A stretch of DNA of 64,000 nt, taken from positions 101,653-165,652 of the forward strand of contig PCUW01000028.1 in assembly GCA_002787775.1 (NCBI GenBank). Reading direction: 5' to 3'. The stretch is from Bdellovibrionales bacterium CG12_big_fil_rev_8_21_14_0_65_38_15 (GTDB lineage: Bacteria > Bdellovibrionota > Bacteriovoracia > Bacteriovoracales > Bacteriovoracaceae). Of the stretch, positions 27,505 through 36,235 are shown piece by piece. The translations under genes and the position numbers were made by a program. Numbering within the stretch: position 1 is the first letter of the stretch; each line of letters opens with the position of its first letter. The notes beneath the pieces were generated by a model that saw only the letters and a program-made list of their open reading frames with translations, was not told where the DNA came from and made no database searches.

Positions 27505-28247
27505 AGAAGGTGATAATCAATCATCGCGACCGTGACCTTTTTAATTATTTGTATGAGGTCAAGGTCGCAAGTGAAAAACAGATCAGACGTGACGTGTACA
27601 AAGAAGTTACAAAAACCGTAGTTTATCGGCGGTTAAAAAAACTTATAAAGGCCAGTTACCTTAAACGATTTCTTTATTTTGACGGAAAGAGAACAATCTC
27701 AGCCTATAGTTTATCAAAATCAAGTCTACGAAAATTCATTTTAGGAAATCGAAGTGATGAAGATACGATAAAGAGATGTTTGAGTGATTCTATTGAGCAC
27801 GACATCGCCTTGGTGGATATTCGCCACCGTTTTTTATCAAGTCGTAAAATTGTGGACTATTTTAGCGAAAATGTCCTTTTGTCTGATGCTTCATTTGTTA
27901 ATTCAAATGAGTTCAACGAGTTTAAGCGGCTTCATAGTGATGGCATGATAGTCTACAAATTTGATGACGAAAGTATTTATAAGTTAGCGGTGGAGTATGA
28001 GCATACTCTTAAATATACACCTCGCTACGAAAGACTTTTTGCTGATTATGAGAATGCTAACCATGTGGTAGCTATTTTATACATTTGTCGTGATGAAAAG
28101 GTATTGAAACGAATCAAAAAAATTGTTCAAAGTTTAAAGTTGACTAGATTTTTTGTAGCAACTTTGGATGAATTTTTGGTAAATCCCGATCGACTTAAGT
28201 TTAAACGCTGTCACAATAACGATACTCTCGAAATTTCTAACGCCTAA
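27501..28247 (+). CDS. Replication-relaxation family-like protein with nuclease-like core
   Basis: This 248-residue protein starts with a winged helix (residues about 8-58: RDRDLFNYLYEVKVASEKQI, then VYRRLKKLIKASYLKR). It continues with EHDIALVDIRHRF, LHSDGMIVYK, KLAVEYEHTLK and YRVVAILY-like strands. Replication-relaxation family proteins combine such a winged helix with a D..ExE core that resembles a PD-(D/E)XK nuclease. It is translationally coupled to the gene before it. A function in element replication or transfer is likely but unproven. Confidence 0.62.
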   Translation: MKKVIINHRDRDLFNYLYEVKVASEKQIRRDVYKEVTKTVVYRRLKKLIKASYLKRFLYFDGKRTISAYSLSKSSLRKFILGNRSDEDTIKRCLSDSIEHDIALVDIRHRFLSSRKIVDYFSENVLLSDASFVNSNEFNEFKRLHSDGMIVYKFDDESIYKLAVEYEHTLKYTPRYERLFADYENANHVVAILYICRDEKVLKRIKKIVQSLKLTRFFVATLDEFLVNPDRLKFKRCHNNDTLEISNA

Positions 28248-28469
28248 AGTGCTACTTTAGAGCATCTTAATAAGCAGTCTTTGCGTCCAAGGCTAACAGT
28301 CTAAGCTCCTAATTCTTAAGAAGTAATGCCCTCATAAATCGAAGAAATTAAAAGCCAACTGTATGTACTTGTGGTCCAAATTCTAGCATCTGCCTTTTTT
28401 CAATCTATCCCACCTAACTAAATTTACCTGAGGTCATTTTTCGACCTCTCAAATCCCAAGGAAAATGTT
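28248..28469. promoter_or_regulatory. Intergenic region before the excisionase gene
   Basis: The inverted repeat GAGGTC (28430-28435)/GACCTC (28443-28448) lies about 20 bases before the excisionase start. It may be an operator for xis/int expression. It is not followed by a T run, so I do not call it a terminator. Nothing else is visible in this 222-base gap. Confidence 0.35.
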
Positions 28470-28739
28470 ATGATGAAATCTAATAATGTCGCCAGACATG
28501 GAGATAATTCCACATCTGAAAGCGACAAGCTCTTTGACAATTTAATATGGTTGACGACGAACGAAGTCGCAATTTATCTCAGAAGATTAACCAAAGATGG
28601 GAAACCATCGACGGGAGCCATAAGAAATCTCATTTATCGTGGGAAGCTTCGGGCCAGAAAATTTTGCGGTAAGCTGTACTTCAAGAGAAGTGAAATCGAC
28701 AGGCTAATTGAAACCTCTGAACTCATTGGAGGTATCTAA
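28470..28739 (+). CDS. Excisionase-type helix-turn-helix protein
   Basis: The 89-residue product has the HTH_17 pattern: LTTNEVAIYLRRLTKDG, then GAIRNLIYRGKLRARKF and GKLYFKRSEIDRLIE. Such MerR-like proteins bend DNA and direct integrases towards excision. The ATG follows AAGGAAA and the stop overlaps the integrase ATG, as is usual for an xis-int pair. Confidence 0.75.
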   Translation: MMKSNNVARHGDNSTSESDKLFDNLIWLTTNEVAIYLRRLTKDGKPSTGAIRNLIYRGKLRARKFCGKLYFKRSEIDRLIETSELIGGI

Positions 28740-29881
28740 TGTCTATTTCAAAATACGCACTTAATGGACAAGAACTATTTAAAGTTTATGTTCATGTGAG
28801 AAGCAAAAATAATCGCAGGGTACGCCTGCAAAAAACAGTATTTGCTATTACCACAGAACTTGAGGCCAAAAAAATCGAGCGCAAGCTTTATAAAGAAGCA
28901 GTTGAGACGATGGCAAAAAGAGATGGACTTGGGTATGACTGGTCAGATATTGTTCAATATTGGAGTGAAGCAGCTGATCGTGGAGATTTTGGCAATAAAC
29001 TTTCACCACGAACAATTGCTGATTACAAAAGTGCTCTTAATACTTGGACAAAGCACTGGTTTAATCGACAGGCTGCAAAGTTAAATAGTGCCGATGGTCG
29101 AGAAGTCTTTTTTCTCATGGAGGAAGAAGATTCTGCTCGCTCTCATCAAATCAAAGTCAAAAGGATAATCAATCAAGTTTATAATTGGGGAATTGAAAAC
29201 CGATATATTCGTGATTCGTTTCAAAGTCCTGTGGCTATTATTCATCTTGATAAGGGAGAAGAGAAGATTCCCCAAATTTTAAACAAAGATGAAATCACAG
29301 GCTTTCTTTCCCAAGCTAAAGCTAGCGATGTTGATTGGTATCCCATTTGGTTTACCGCCCTTCATACGGGTATGAGAAATGGTGAGTTGTATGCTCTGCG
29401 GTGGTCATCAATAGATTTAAATAAAAAGTTAATCTATTGCCATGAAAACTTTTGTCCAAACACAAAAACCATTGGGCCAACAAAAGGCAGATACTGGCGA
29501 GTAATTCCAATTTCCCCTACACTTGAGAATTTCCTAAAAGAGTTAAAGGATAAAGTAGTGAAAAACGAGTATGTGCTTCCCAGACTTTCGGCATGGACTA
29601 ATGGCACTCAAGCTTTGCATCTAAGAGAGTTTTTAAAAAGCATTGGGATTAAAGAAATTGTTTTTCATGCTCTAAGGGCCTGTTGGGCCACTCAAATGCT
29701 TTCTAATGGTGTGCCGACAACAACTGTGATGAAAATTGGCGGGTGGCGCAAAATGTCTACAATGGATATATATGTAAGGCTTGCCGGTGTCGAGATTAAA
29801 GGAGCGACGGATTCTTTGGACTTTTCCCATCCAGAAAATGAGTCTTTAAGGTCTGCGGTTCCAAATCTTTTCATTGTTTAG
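28739..29881 (+). CDS. Tyrosine recombinase (integrase) of the element
   Basis: The 380-residue product has an N-terminal arm and core-binding part and a C-terminal catalytic domain with R213 (TGMRNGELYALRW), H310-x-x-R313 (FHALRACWA), W336 (GGWRK) and nucleophile Y345 (DIYVRLAG). The gene has a GGAGGT site, overlaps the excisionase gene and ends about 80 bases before the right attachment repeat. It would insert the element into tRNA-Ser(GCU). All catalytic residues are present, so it may still be active. Confidence 0.93.
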   Translation: MSISKYALNGQELFKVYVHVRSKNNRRVRLQKTVFAITTELEAKKIERKLYKEAVETMAKRDGLGYDWSDIVQYWSEAADRGDFGNKLSPRTIADYKSALNTWTKHWFNRQAAKLNSADGREVFFLMEEEDSARSHQIKVKRIINQVYNWGIENRYIRDSFQSPVAIIHLDKGEEKIPQILNKDEITGFLSQAKASDVDWYPIWFTALHTGMRNGELYALRWSSIDLNKKLIYCHENFCPNTKTIGPTKGRYWRVIPISPTLENFLKELKDKVVKNEYVLPRLSAWTNGTQALHLREFLKSIGIKEIVFHALRACWATQMLSNGVPTTTVMKIGGWRKMSTMDIYVRLAGVEIKGATDSLDFSHPENESLRSAVPNLFIV

Positions 29882-29897
29882 TTTTTAATTTTTTTTC

Positions 29898-29979
29898 GTG
29901 CTTAGGTGTGCTAAAAAATAGCTATTAACTATTGGAAATTATAGGTTGCGGAGGCGGAAATAATCGTCTCCGCCATTTT
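29898..29979. repeat. Right end of the element: arm repeats and attR
   Basis: GTGCTTAG (29898) and GTGCTAA (29908) match the left arm repeats. The 15-bp repeat CGTCTCCGCCATTTT at 29965-29979 equals attL. GCGGAG (29948-29953) and CTCCGC (29968-29973) form an inverted repeat overlapping the att core, which may be the core-type binding sites. Confidence 0.75.
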
Positions 29980-30069
29980 GTTAAATAATCAATTACAATA
30001 AACCTTTAGAAAATGAGAAGTTTACTTCTACGGCTTTGGATTTTAAGAGCTAAAGAGATTGTTTGAGAG

Positions 30070-31908
30070 ATGTTGTCAAAAGTTGCTTATAATAAGAAAT
30101 ATTTAATAGCTTTCCTGCTCGCCCTTTTAATAACCTTTCTATTCTTTACGTTTAATAATTCATATTACGAAAAAATAGATATCAAAATAAAAGTAAGCAA
30201 AGACTTAATTCAAACACAAAAGCCAATTTTAAGAATATACACAAGTAAAAACAAAGAAAAATTCAACGAATATTTCATTCTAGAAAACAATGCAATTACT
30301 ATATTTGACACCAAGATTTACGCCATATGCATCAAAAAGAATTCCCAGACTAATCCACAAATATTTATTGGAGAATCCTTAATTCATTTGCATCCAGTAG
30401 AATCAAGCGAATGCTCATATGAAAGTAGGGATATTGAATTTGGGCAAAAGTATAGTGGAGGTAAGCCGCTGGTTATTAATATCTTCTGCTCAGTCCTCGT
30501 TTGCCTTTTTGGTCTAAGTTTTTTGATTCTTTTAGAAAATATTAAAAAAGATAAGACTCTAGAAATGCTCATCGTTAGCTTGGTTTCAATATTAGTTTTG
30601 CTGATATGGAGGCAAGTCACCTCTCCACTTCTTTTCGACTATGATTTAATTGAAAGTTTAAACGAAGCTTATTCATATCAATTTTCAAATTGGTTTTCAT
30701 CTTTTTTAAGCTTGGTTCTAATTTCATATAAAAAAATAGGATTTAGCATTAGTGATATTGGATTAATCAATTCTTATATCTCTGTTTGTTTTTATATTGC
30801 ATATTATAAACTCCTAAAGCACTTAGAGGTCAAAAAGAGTTATCGATATGGCAGTCTTTTGATTTGGGTCTTGCCTTCTGTCGGTATAATGATTAATTTT
30901 TTTTCCAGAGACTACTACGCGGCACTTGGGCTACTAACCCTTTCGTTCGTTCTAATAAAAATATTAATGTCGCATCAATCGCAAAGCGGCCAAAGCAAGT
31001 TATTTCTCGCTTTGTTGCCTGTAACGATTGCTTTTGTTTTTGAAATCAGACAAGAACTTAGTGTCGTGACAATAATCTTTTTTCTGATTTTATATCTCAC
31101 AAAAAAAATCGAACTTAAAAAGCTATCTATTCTTGTCATTGCTTCAATGATCTTGGTCTTGATAAGCATGTCTATAAAATCAACATTAATAAATGAAATA
31201 AAAACTAATAGAGCAAAAGTTGTAGCAACCCTAGAAAACTATGTTGACGCGATTGTTGGAAGTGAACGTTATGTTACAACAAGTCACATGGCTGAAAGAA
31301 TTAATTTGTACTACGGCAAAAGAGCAAACGTTGAAAAATATTTCGATAATGGTTTTAACCGTGAAATAAAAGACAATCAATTTAATGAAATTAAAAGCAT
31401 TGCGTGGAATATCGTTCAGAATAATTGGCAAATATTTCTATTTAACAAATTGCAAACGACCTTAAGTTATATCGGGTACGGCAAAAATAAAATATATGTT
31501 TATGGGGATAATTTTAAATTCTATAAAAAACAAAATTATCACGCCCCTAATTCGAATAAATTTATGTTTCATCAGTTTGAAGATAAATTCCAGTTTGGCG
31601 AACCTTTTAGAAATTTTGCAAAATTGGTGATCTCTAGTAGCAAGATAGAGATTGTATATACCTTGTTTTTTCCAAGCATCATTATTACAGTATTTTTAAT
31701 ATTAGGCGGCCGAATTGTGCCAATTCTTTACCCTCTCGCGATGCTTTTCACGCGAGTGCCAATAATCATATTGTTAGCGCCATCCCCTCAGTTAAAATAT
31801 CTCTATGATGTTTACTTATTTTCATTTTTAGCAATTCCCATTGCTCTTCACCTGTTAACCTGTCCGCCTACTAGGGGTCGGCGCTGTAAACCACATGAAA
31901 ATCTATAG
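30070..31908 (+). CDS. Polytopic membrane protein, possibly glycosyltransferase-like
   Basis: This 612-residue protein is unrecognised by motif. It has an N-terminal membrane helix (about 11-30), an extracytoplasmic domain to about residue 135, then about ten further membrane segments with a soluble stretch near residues 385-530. The layout resembles GT-C or polymerase-type envelope enzymes, but no DxD-like motif is certain. The codon use is A+T-rich. It starts just outside the integrative element and ends shortly before a tRNA-Arg. Function unknown. Confidence 0.6.
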   Translation: MLSKVAYNKKYLIAFLLALLITFLFFTFNNSYYEKIDIKIKVSKDLIQTQKPILRIYTSKNKEKFNEYFILENNAITIFDTKIYAICIKKNSQTNPQIFIGESLIHLHPVESSECSYESRDIEFGQKYSGGKPLVINIFCSVLVCLFGLSFLILLENIKKDKTLEMLIVSLVSILVLLIWRQVTSPLLFDYDLIESLNEAYSYQFSNWFSSFLSLVLISYKKIGFSISDIGLINSYISVCFYIAYYKLLKHLEVKKSYRYGSLLIWVLPSVGIMINFFSRDYYAALGLLTLSFVLIKILMSHQSQSGQSKLFLALLPVTIAFVFEIRQELSVVTIIFFLILYLTKKIELKKLSILVIASMILVLISMSIKSTLINEIKTNRAKVVATLENYVDAIVGSERYVTTSHMAERINLYYGKRANVEKYFDNGFNREIKDNQFNEIKSIAWNIVQNNWQIFLFNKLQTTLSYIGYGKNKIYVYGDNFKFYKKQNYHAPNSNKFMFHQFEDKFQFGEPFRNFAKLVISSSKIEIVYTLFFPSIIITVFLILGGRIVPILYPLAMLFTRVPIIILLAPSPQLKYLYDVYLFSFLAIPIALHLLTCPPTRGRRCKPHENL

Positions 31909-31950
31909 ATAATGGCAGTCTGTTGCGCGGCGCACACTGTTTTAATCTGT

Positions 31951-31979
31951 TTGACAAGTCTCGTCGGGACAGATAATTA
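31951..31979 (+). promoter_or_regulatory. Promoter for tRNA-Arg
   Basis: A perfect TTGACA at 31951-31956 is followed after 17 bases by TAATTA (31974-31979). The tRNA begins 14 bases later. Confidence 0.6.
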
Positions 31980-31992
31980 TAATCCTCTTAAT

Positions 31993-32069
31993 GCACCCTT
32001 AGCTCAGCTGGATAGAGCATCTGACTACGGATCAGAAGGTCGGGCGTTCGAATCGCTCAGGGTGCGCCA
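31993..32069 (+). tRNA. tRNA-Arg (anticodon ACG)
   Basis: The 77-nt gene has acceptor GCACCCT/AGGGTGC, discriminator G and encoded CCA. The D arm has AGCTCAGCTGGATAGAGC. The anticodon loop CTACGGA reads ACG, which the TadA deaminase encoded at 40535 would convert to ICG for reading CGU, CGC and CGA. The T arm has CGTTCGAATCG. Confidence 0.96.
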
Positions 32070-32136
32070 TTATTCCTTTTATACCAGACTATTTTACCCT
32101 CTTGGATTCCATCCCTTATTTTGTCAAAATATAATC

Positions 32137-32700
32137 ATGAAAATGATTATGCTATTTCTTCTATTTATTTTTGTCTCATTGCCAGCTTGGTCACAGTCAG
32201 GCCCAACACCAGGCTATTTAAAGATAGAGCCTGTAGTGGGCTTTGAGAGTGTTCAAAAAATTGAGCCTACTCCACATTCTAAAACAAGATTCATCTACGG
32301 AATTAGGATGAATTATGGCCCGCCTATCCTGTCGGCTGAAGCAGAGGTTACACAAGGTAAGGATAAGGAGAATTTTCCAGATCGAAATCTTGCTCTTGAG
32401 GAAACCGTTACGAATGCCATGCTTGGCGTAAGAAGTTCATTTCACTTTGGAAATTTTATGCAATGGTATCTGCGCCTTGGAGGGCACGGAAGAAAAAGTG
32501 AGTTCATAAGAACCGAAAATAGTATTAGCACCACTCGAGAGCCTGCGTTATACCTATCTCCATACGCAGGTACGGGTTTAAATATAAATTTGTTAAATGC
32601 ATTTTCTCTAAACGCAGGTTACACCGTGATCTTTACAGGAAAACCAAAAGGCAGTGATAGAGAATATCAAACAACTCTTGGCTTTTCTGTTAAAATCTAA
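32137..32700 (+). CDS. Predicted small outer-membrane beta-barrel protein
   Basis: ATG 32137 gives 187 residues with a signal peptide (MKMIMLFLLFIFVSLPAWSQ, cleavage after about 20). The frame is open further upstream only because it runs through the tRNA. The mature part alternates polar and hydrophobic residues in about eight strands (RFIYGIRMNYG, TNAMLGVRSSFHFG, WYLRLGGHGRK, FSLNAGYTVIFTG) and ends in TTLGFSVKI, as barrel proteins do. The family is not identified. Confidence 0.65.
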   Translation: MKMIMLFLLFIFVSLPAWSQSGPTPGYLKIEPVVGFESVQKIEPTPHSKTRFIYGIRMNYGPPILSAEAEVTQGKDKENFPDRNLALEETVTNAMLGVRSSFHFGNFMQWYLRLGGHGRKSEFIRTENSISTTREPALYLSPYAGTGLNINLLNAFSLNAGYTVIFTGKPKGSDREYQTTLGFSVKI

Positions 32701-32885
32701 TTTGAAAAACTTCTAGCAAACTCATAAACCTCAATCGATAAAAAACTGGTTGATTGAAATCGATATTAGAACCCGACGTATAAAGTCGGTGTTGAAAAAA
32801 AAGATTAAAACTCAAGATTTCCGCACATCGTTAGAGCGCAGGCGTAAGCTTGGCTGCTTCATCTAGGTAGTGTTTAATAATTATC

Positions 32886-34127
32886 ATGGATAAAGATAAA
32901 ATTATTAAGTCTAAAACCTTCTGCATGTTGCCTTGGGTTCACATGCATCTATGGCCGAATGGAAATACCTTTCCATGTTGTATATGGGACGCTGAAAAAC
33001 CACTGGGCAGATTTGGAGAAAACTCAAGTCTAAAAGATAGTTGGAATAGTGAAGCGATGAAGACTTTAAGAAAAAATATGCTAAATGGAAAAAAATCTGA
33101 TGGTTGTAAGCGTTGTTATGAATTAGAAGAACATGGAACAGTTGAAACACTAAGAAAGATGTCTATAGATAAGTATTCAAAGAACTGGGATTTCGTCGAA
33201 GAAACGAAGCAAGACGGAACTGTTGATACAGTAAGAATGAATTATCTTGATATTAGATTTAATAACTTGTGCAATTTAAAATGTCAGACATGTGGTCCGG
33301 AGTTGAGCAGCTCTTGGTATGAAGATCAAACAAAGATGTATAGTGATTGGAATAAACCCAAGGTTATTGCCATCGATGCTAATGAAAAGCTTTGGAATGA
33401 GTTGGAACCACTGCTTAAGAATGTAGAGAACGCTTATTTTGCAGGTGGTGAACCGCTGATATGTGATGAGCACTATAAAATCCTAGAGTTGTGGCTAGAA
33501 AATAATATGGAAAATATTCATATCAATTACACAACAAATTTTGCGCTACTAGAACACAAAGGCGCAAAAGTTCTCGATTATTGGAAAAAATTTAAAAACG
33601 TGTCTGTCTCTGCAAGTTTAGATGACTCTGGATCAAGAGCTGAGTATCTAAGAAAAGGAACTAAATGGGATGTGATTGAAAAAAACCGGAAGATGATGAT
33701 AAAAGAATGCCCAAATGTTACCTTTGATATTACTCCCACAATTAGTGCGTATAATGTTTTCCACTTTCCAGACTTTCACCTTGATTGGATTGAAAAAAAA
33801 CTTCTAGAGCCAAATGCTCTTAGATTAAACATTTTAACTTATCAAGAATTTATGAGTGTAAGGATATTTCCCAAAGCTGCAAAAAGTATGATTACAGAAA
33901 AATACAAAAAATATAGAGACAAAATTTGTAATATAGCCATAAAGAATGGGCATTACTATTTCAATGTAGAGAATGGATATAATTCCGTCATTAATTTTAT
34001 GAACGCTCAAGATGACTCTCACATGAGAGAAAATTTTTATGAAAGAGTGTATAGAGTTGATTCTATTAGAGGTGAGCGTTTAATCGATGTTTACCCGGAG
34101 TTAAAACTACTAAGATACGACTTCTAG
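32886..34127 (+). CDS. Twitch-domain radical SAM protein
   Basis: The radical SAM cluster motif CNLKCQTC is at C129, C133 and C136. Before it is an N-terminal Cys-rich twitch segment (FCMLPWVHMHLWPNG, CCIWD, then CKRCYELE), which would bind a second iron-sulfur cluster. The GGEPL motif (about residue 190) binds the SAM amino group. The 413-residue product heads four radical SAM genes on the same strand. The family modifies peptides, proteins or small molecules; the substrate here is unknown. No precursor-peptide gene is visible nearby. Confidence 0.85.
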   Translation: MDKDKIIKSKTFCMLPWVHMHLWPNGNTFPCCIWDAEKPLGRFGENSSLKDSWNSEAMKTLRKNMLNGKKSDGCKRCYELEEHGTVETLRKMSIDKYSKNWDFVEETKQDGTVDTVRMNYLDIRFNNLCNLKCQTCGPELSSSWYEDQTKMYSDWNKPKVIAIDANEKLWNELEPLLKNVENAYFAGGEPLICDEHYKILELWLENNMENIHINYTTNFALLEHKGAKVLDYWKKFKNVSVSASLDDSGSRAEYLRKGTKWDVIEKNRKMMIKECPNVTFDITPTISAYNVFHFPDFHLDWIEKKLLEPNALRLNILTYQEFMSVRIFPKAAKSMITEKYKKYRDKICNIAIKNGHYYFNVENGYNSVINFMNAQDDSHMRENFYERVYRVDSIRGERLIDVYPELKLLRYDF

Positions 34128-34177
34128 AAAAATTATGAAAAAGAGCTATGTTAAAATAATTATATTGTGGGCTATTT

Positions 34178-35179
34178 ATGAATAAATCAACATTAGAAGC
34201 CATCTGGCCGGCGAAGGGCAAGTTCGCGAGTATTACTTGGCAAGTAAGTGACGTATGTAATTATAAATGTAGCTATTGTAATCCAGGAAATTTTGGCGCT
34301 AATCACAAAAATCTTCAAACAGAAATTTATATAGATAACCTTCGATCGATGGTTTCCCAATTTAAGGCAAACGGATATGAGTCATTTCGTTTCTTTTTTT
34401 CAGGTGGAGAGCCAACAGTTTGGAAACCCTTTATTCCAATTCTAAAATATATCAGGGAAGAAATACCCGGTGCCCTTGTTGCTGTGAATACAAATCTAAG
34501 TAAGCCTCTCGATTGGTGGGTAGAAAACCACACTCTTTTTAATGATATCGTAGCAAGCTTTCATGTTGAATTTTGCGACAAAGAAAATTACTTGAAGAAT
34601 ATGGAATATTTACAAGATAAAATGGACTATCTTGTGTGCAGACTTTTAATGCATGATGAAAGATTTTTAGAAGTTGTCGACTTCTCAACGTTGTTAAAAG
34701 AAAAGTTGCAAAACTATACGATAGAATACGCTGCTCTTATGGAAGCTCTGTCACCACATTCTGAAATGCACTATTACAAAGATGAGTGGAAAAGAGAATT
34801 TCTAAAGAAAAATAATCTCGAAGAGCAAAAAATACTTGCCAAAAAAAGCGATGTACCTCTCGCGAAACCATCATACTGCGAAGAGCACTATACTGACGGC
34901 TCTATTATTGGCCATAACTCAAATCGAGTTGTGTCTGAATCTCAAAATAATTTTACTGGGTGGAAGTGCTGGATTAATGATGCCATATTTATAACACCAT
35001 CTGGAGATGTACGAATTGCCAGTTGTGATATGGGGAAAATTGTCGGAAATATCAATAACCCTGGAGTAAAGTTTACAAGTCAGCCTGTGATCTGCAATCA
35101 AGCAAGATGTAATTGTGGGACTGATATTGGAATAAGAAAAGCAGCTAAAACATTTAGCTTGGCGCAGGGGGAAATTTAA
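34178..35179 (+). CDS. Radical SAM protein with C-terminal cysteine-rich region
   Basis: The 333-residue product has CNYKCSYC close to its N-terminus (C27, C31, C34) and FSGGEPTVW for SAM binding. The C-terminal part has several cysteines (KCWINDAIFITPSGDVRIASC, VICNQARCNCG), like a SPASM or twitch domain for an auxiliary cluster. It differs from its neighbours in having the auxiliary domain at the end, not the start. It ends one base before the next gene. Confidence 0.83.
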   Translation: MNKSTLEAIWPAKGKFASITWQVSDVCNYKCSYCNPGNFGANHKNLQTEIYIDNLRSMVSQFKANGYESFRFFFSGGEPTVWKPFIPILKYIREEIPGALVAVNTNLSKPLDWWVENHTLFNDIVASFHVEFCDKENYLKNMEYLQDKMDYLVCRLLMHDERFLEVVDFSTLLKEKLQNYTIEYAALMEALSPHSEMHYYKDEWKREFLKKNNLEEQKILAKKSDVPLAKPSYCEEHYTDGSIIGHNSNRVVSESQNNFTGWKCWINDAIFITPSGDVRIASCDMGKIVGNINNPGVKFTSQPVICNQARCNCGTDIGIRKAAKTFSLAQGEI

Positions 35180-35180
35180 T

Positions 35181-36197
35181 ATGAGTCATGTTCCCACGAT
35201 TCCTCCAGCTGTAAAAAAACAAATGGATGAGGGTACATTTTGTCCCATTCCCTTTATACAACTCGAATTAAGTCCGCTAGGAAGTGTCTCTGCATGTTGT
35301 TTTTCTGGGGAATATAAAGTTGGAGATGTCGCCGACCAGACGATTGAAGAAATCTGGAATGGAGAAATCATTCAGACATGGAGAAATGAATTTTTAACAG
35401 GCGACATTAAAATATGTGAAAAGGCAATTAAGAATTTTGGTTGTCAAAAAAATTATCAGCATTTAAACCATTTGGTTGAGTATAAAGTCATTCAAAGCAA
35501 AATGCCTCAAAGGCTAGATTTAAGATTAAATGGTAAATGTAACCTCGAGTGTGTCATGTGTGATGTTTGGTCTCAGCCAAATGGTCTATATGATAAAAGT
35601 GACTTCTGGAGCATTGGCCCGGAGAAAATTTATCCTTACCTAAAAGAAGTCGATATGCTGGGGGGGGAGCCCTTTATTCAAAAGGATACCTTTAGATTTA
35701 TTGAGGAAGTTTCAAAAATAAATAAGGATTGTACATGGGGTTTTATAACCAATTGTCATTATAGAATTTCTAAACAGCTTCGTGATGGATTAGATGGATT
35801 AAAGATTAGGCATATACACCTAAGTATGGATGCTATTACTACAAAAACGTATGCGGCCATACGACTAAAGGGCGACTTTGAAAGAGTGCTTGAAACCGTA
35901 ATGGATTATGTCTCAATACGAAACGAAAGAGAGATCCAGGGTAGAGGCTTTACACTTTTTGCTTCAATATGTGTACAACGTGATAACTGGCATGAGTTAC
36001 CAGAGTTTCTAAACTTTTGTGATAAGCACAGGATCCAGCCAATTGTGCAAGAATTAATTGGTAAACATGAACTCTCACTTCAAGAACTAAAGCCTCAATA
36101 TAAAGAAGAGTTGCATACCCTCTATAAAGAAAAGATCCCCAATCATTACCAGGGTCATATAGAATCTATCTTAAATAACCTAGGTTTTATTGATTAG
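35181..36197 (+). CDS. Twitch-domain radical SAM protein
   Basis: An N-terminal auxiliary segment (FCPIPFIQLELSPLG, SACCF) precedes the radical SAM motif CNLECVMC (C120, C124, C127). DMLGGEPFIQ marks SAM binding. The product has 338 residues. The start follows the previous stop directly with a GGGGGA site, so the two genes are co-transcribed and probably act in the same modification pathway. The substrate cannot be deduced. Confidence 0.83.
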   Translation: MSHVPTIPPAVKKQMDEGTFCPIPFIQLELSPLGSVSACCFSGEYKVGDVADQTIEEIWNGEIIQTWRNEFLTGDIKICEKAIKNFGCQKNYQHLNHLVEYKVIQSKMPQRLDLRLNGKCNLECVMCDVWSQPNGLYDKSDFWSIGPEKIYPYLKEVDMLGGEPFIQKDTFRFIEEVSKINKDCTWGFITNCHYRISKQLRDGLDGLKIRHIHLSMDAITTKTYAAIRLKGDFERVLETVMDYVSIRNEREIQGRGFTLFASICVQRDNWHELPEFLNFCDKHRIQPIVQELIGKHELSLQELKPQYKEELHTLYKEKIPNHYQGHIESILNNLGFID

Positions 36198-36235
36198 AAA
36201 GATTAAAGATATTACAAAAATATTTTGGAGAAATT

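Larger units (their letters stand above)
17524..29979. mobile_element. 12.5-kb integrative element in tRNA-Ser(GCU) carrying restriction-modification genes
   Basis: The element is bounded by 15-bp direct repeats, the left one inside the tRNA gene. It holds a tyrosine recombinase and excisionase at its right end, XRE and RHH regulators at the left, a type ISP-like restriction-modification enzyme, a helicase and two replication-relaxation-like proteins. GTGCTTAG/GTGCTAA repeats occur near both ends and resemble integrase arm sites. No conjugation genes are visible, so it is either mobilised by other elements or a defence island that no longer transfers. Confidence 0.85.

Noticed and set aside
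28430..28448. Terminator before the excisionase gene
   Set aside because: The 6-bp inverted repeat has no following T run; more likely an operator.
31912..32136. N-terminal extension of the barrel protein frame
   Set aside because: It spans tRNA-Arg; the signal peptide starts at ATG 32137.
32773..32789. Small hairpin CCGAC/GTCGG before the first radical SAM gene
   Set aside because: Five base pairs followed by G/A, not T; not supported as terminator or riboswitch.
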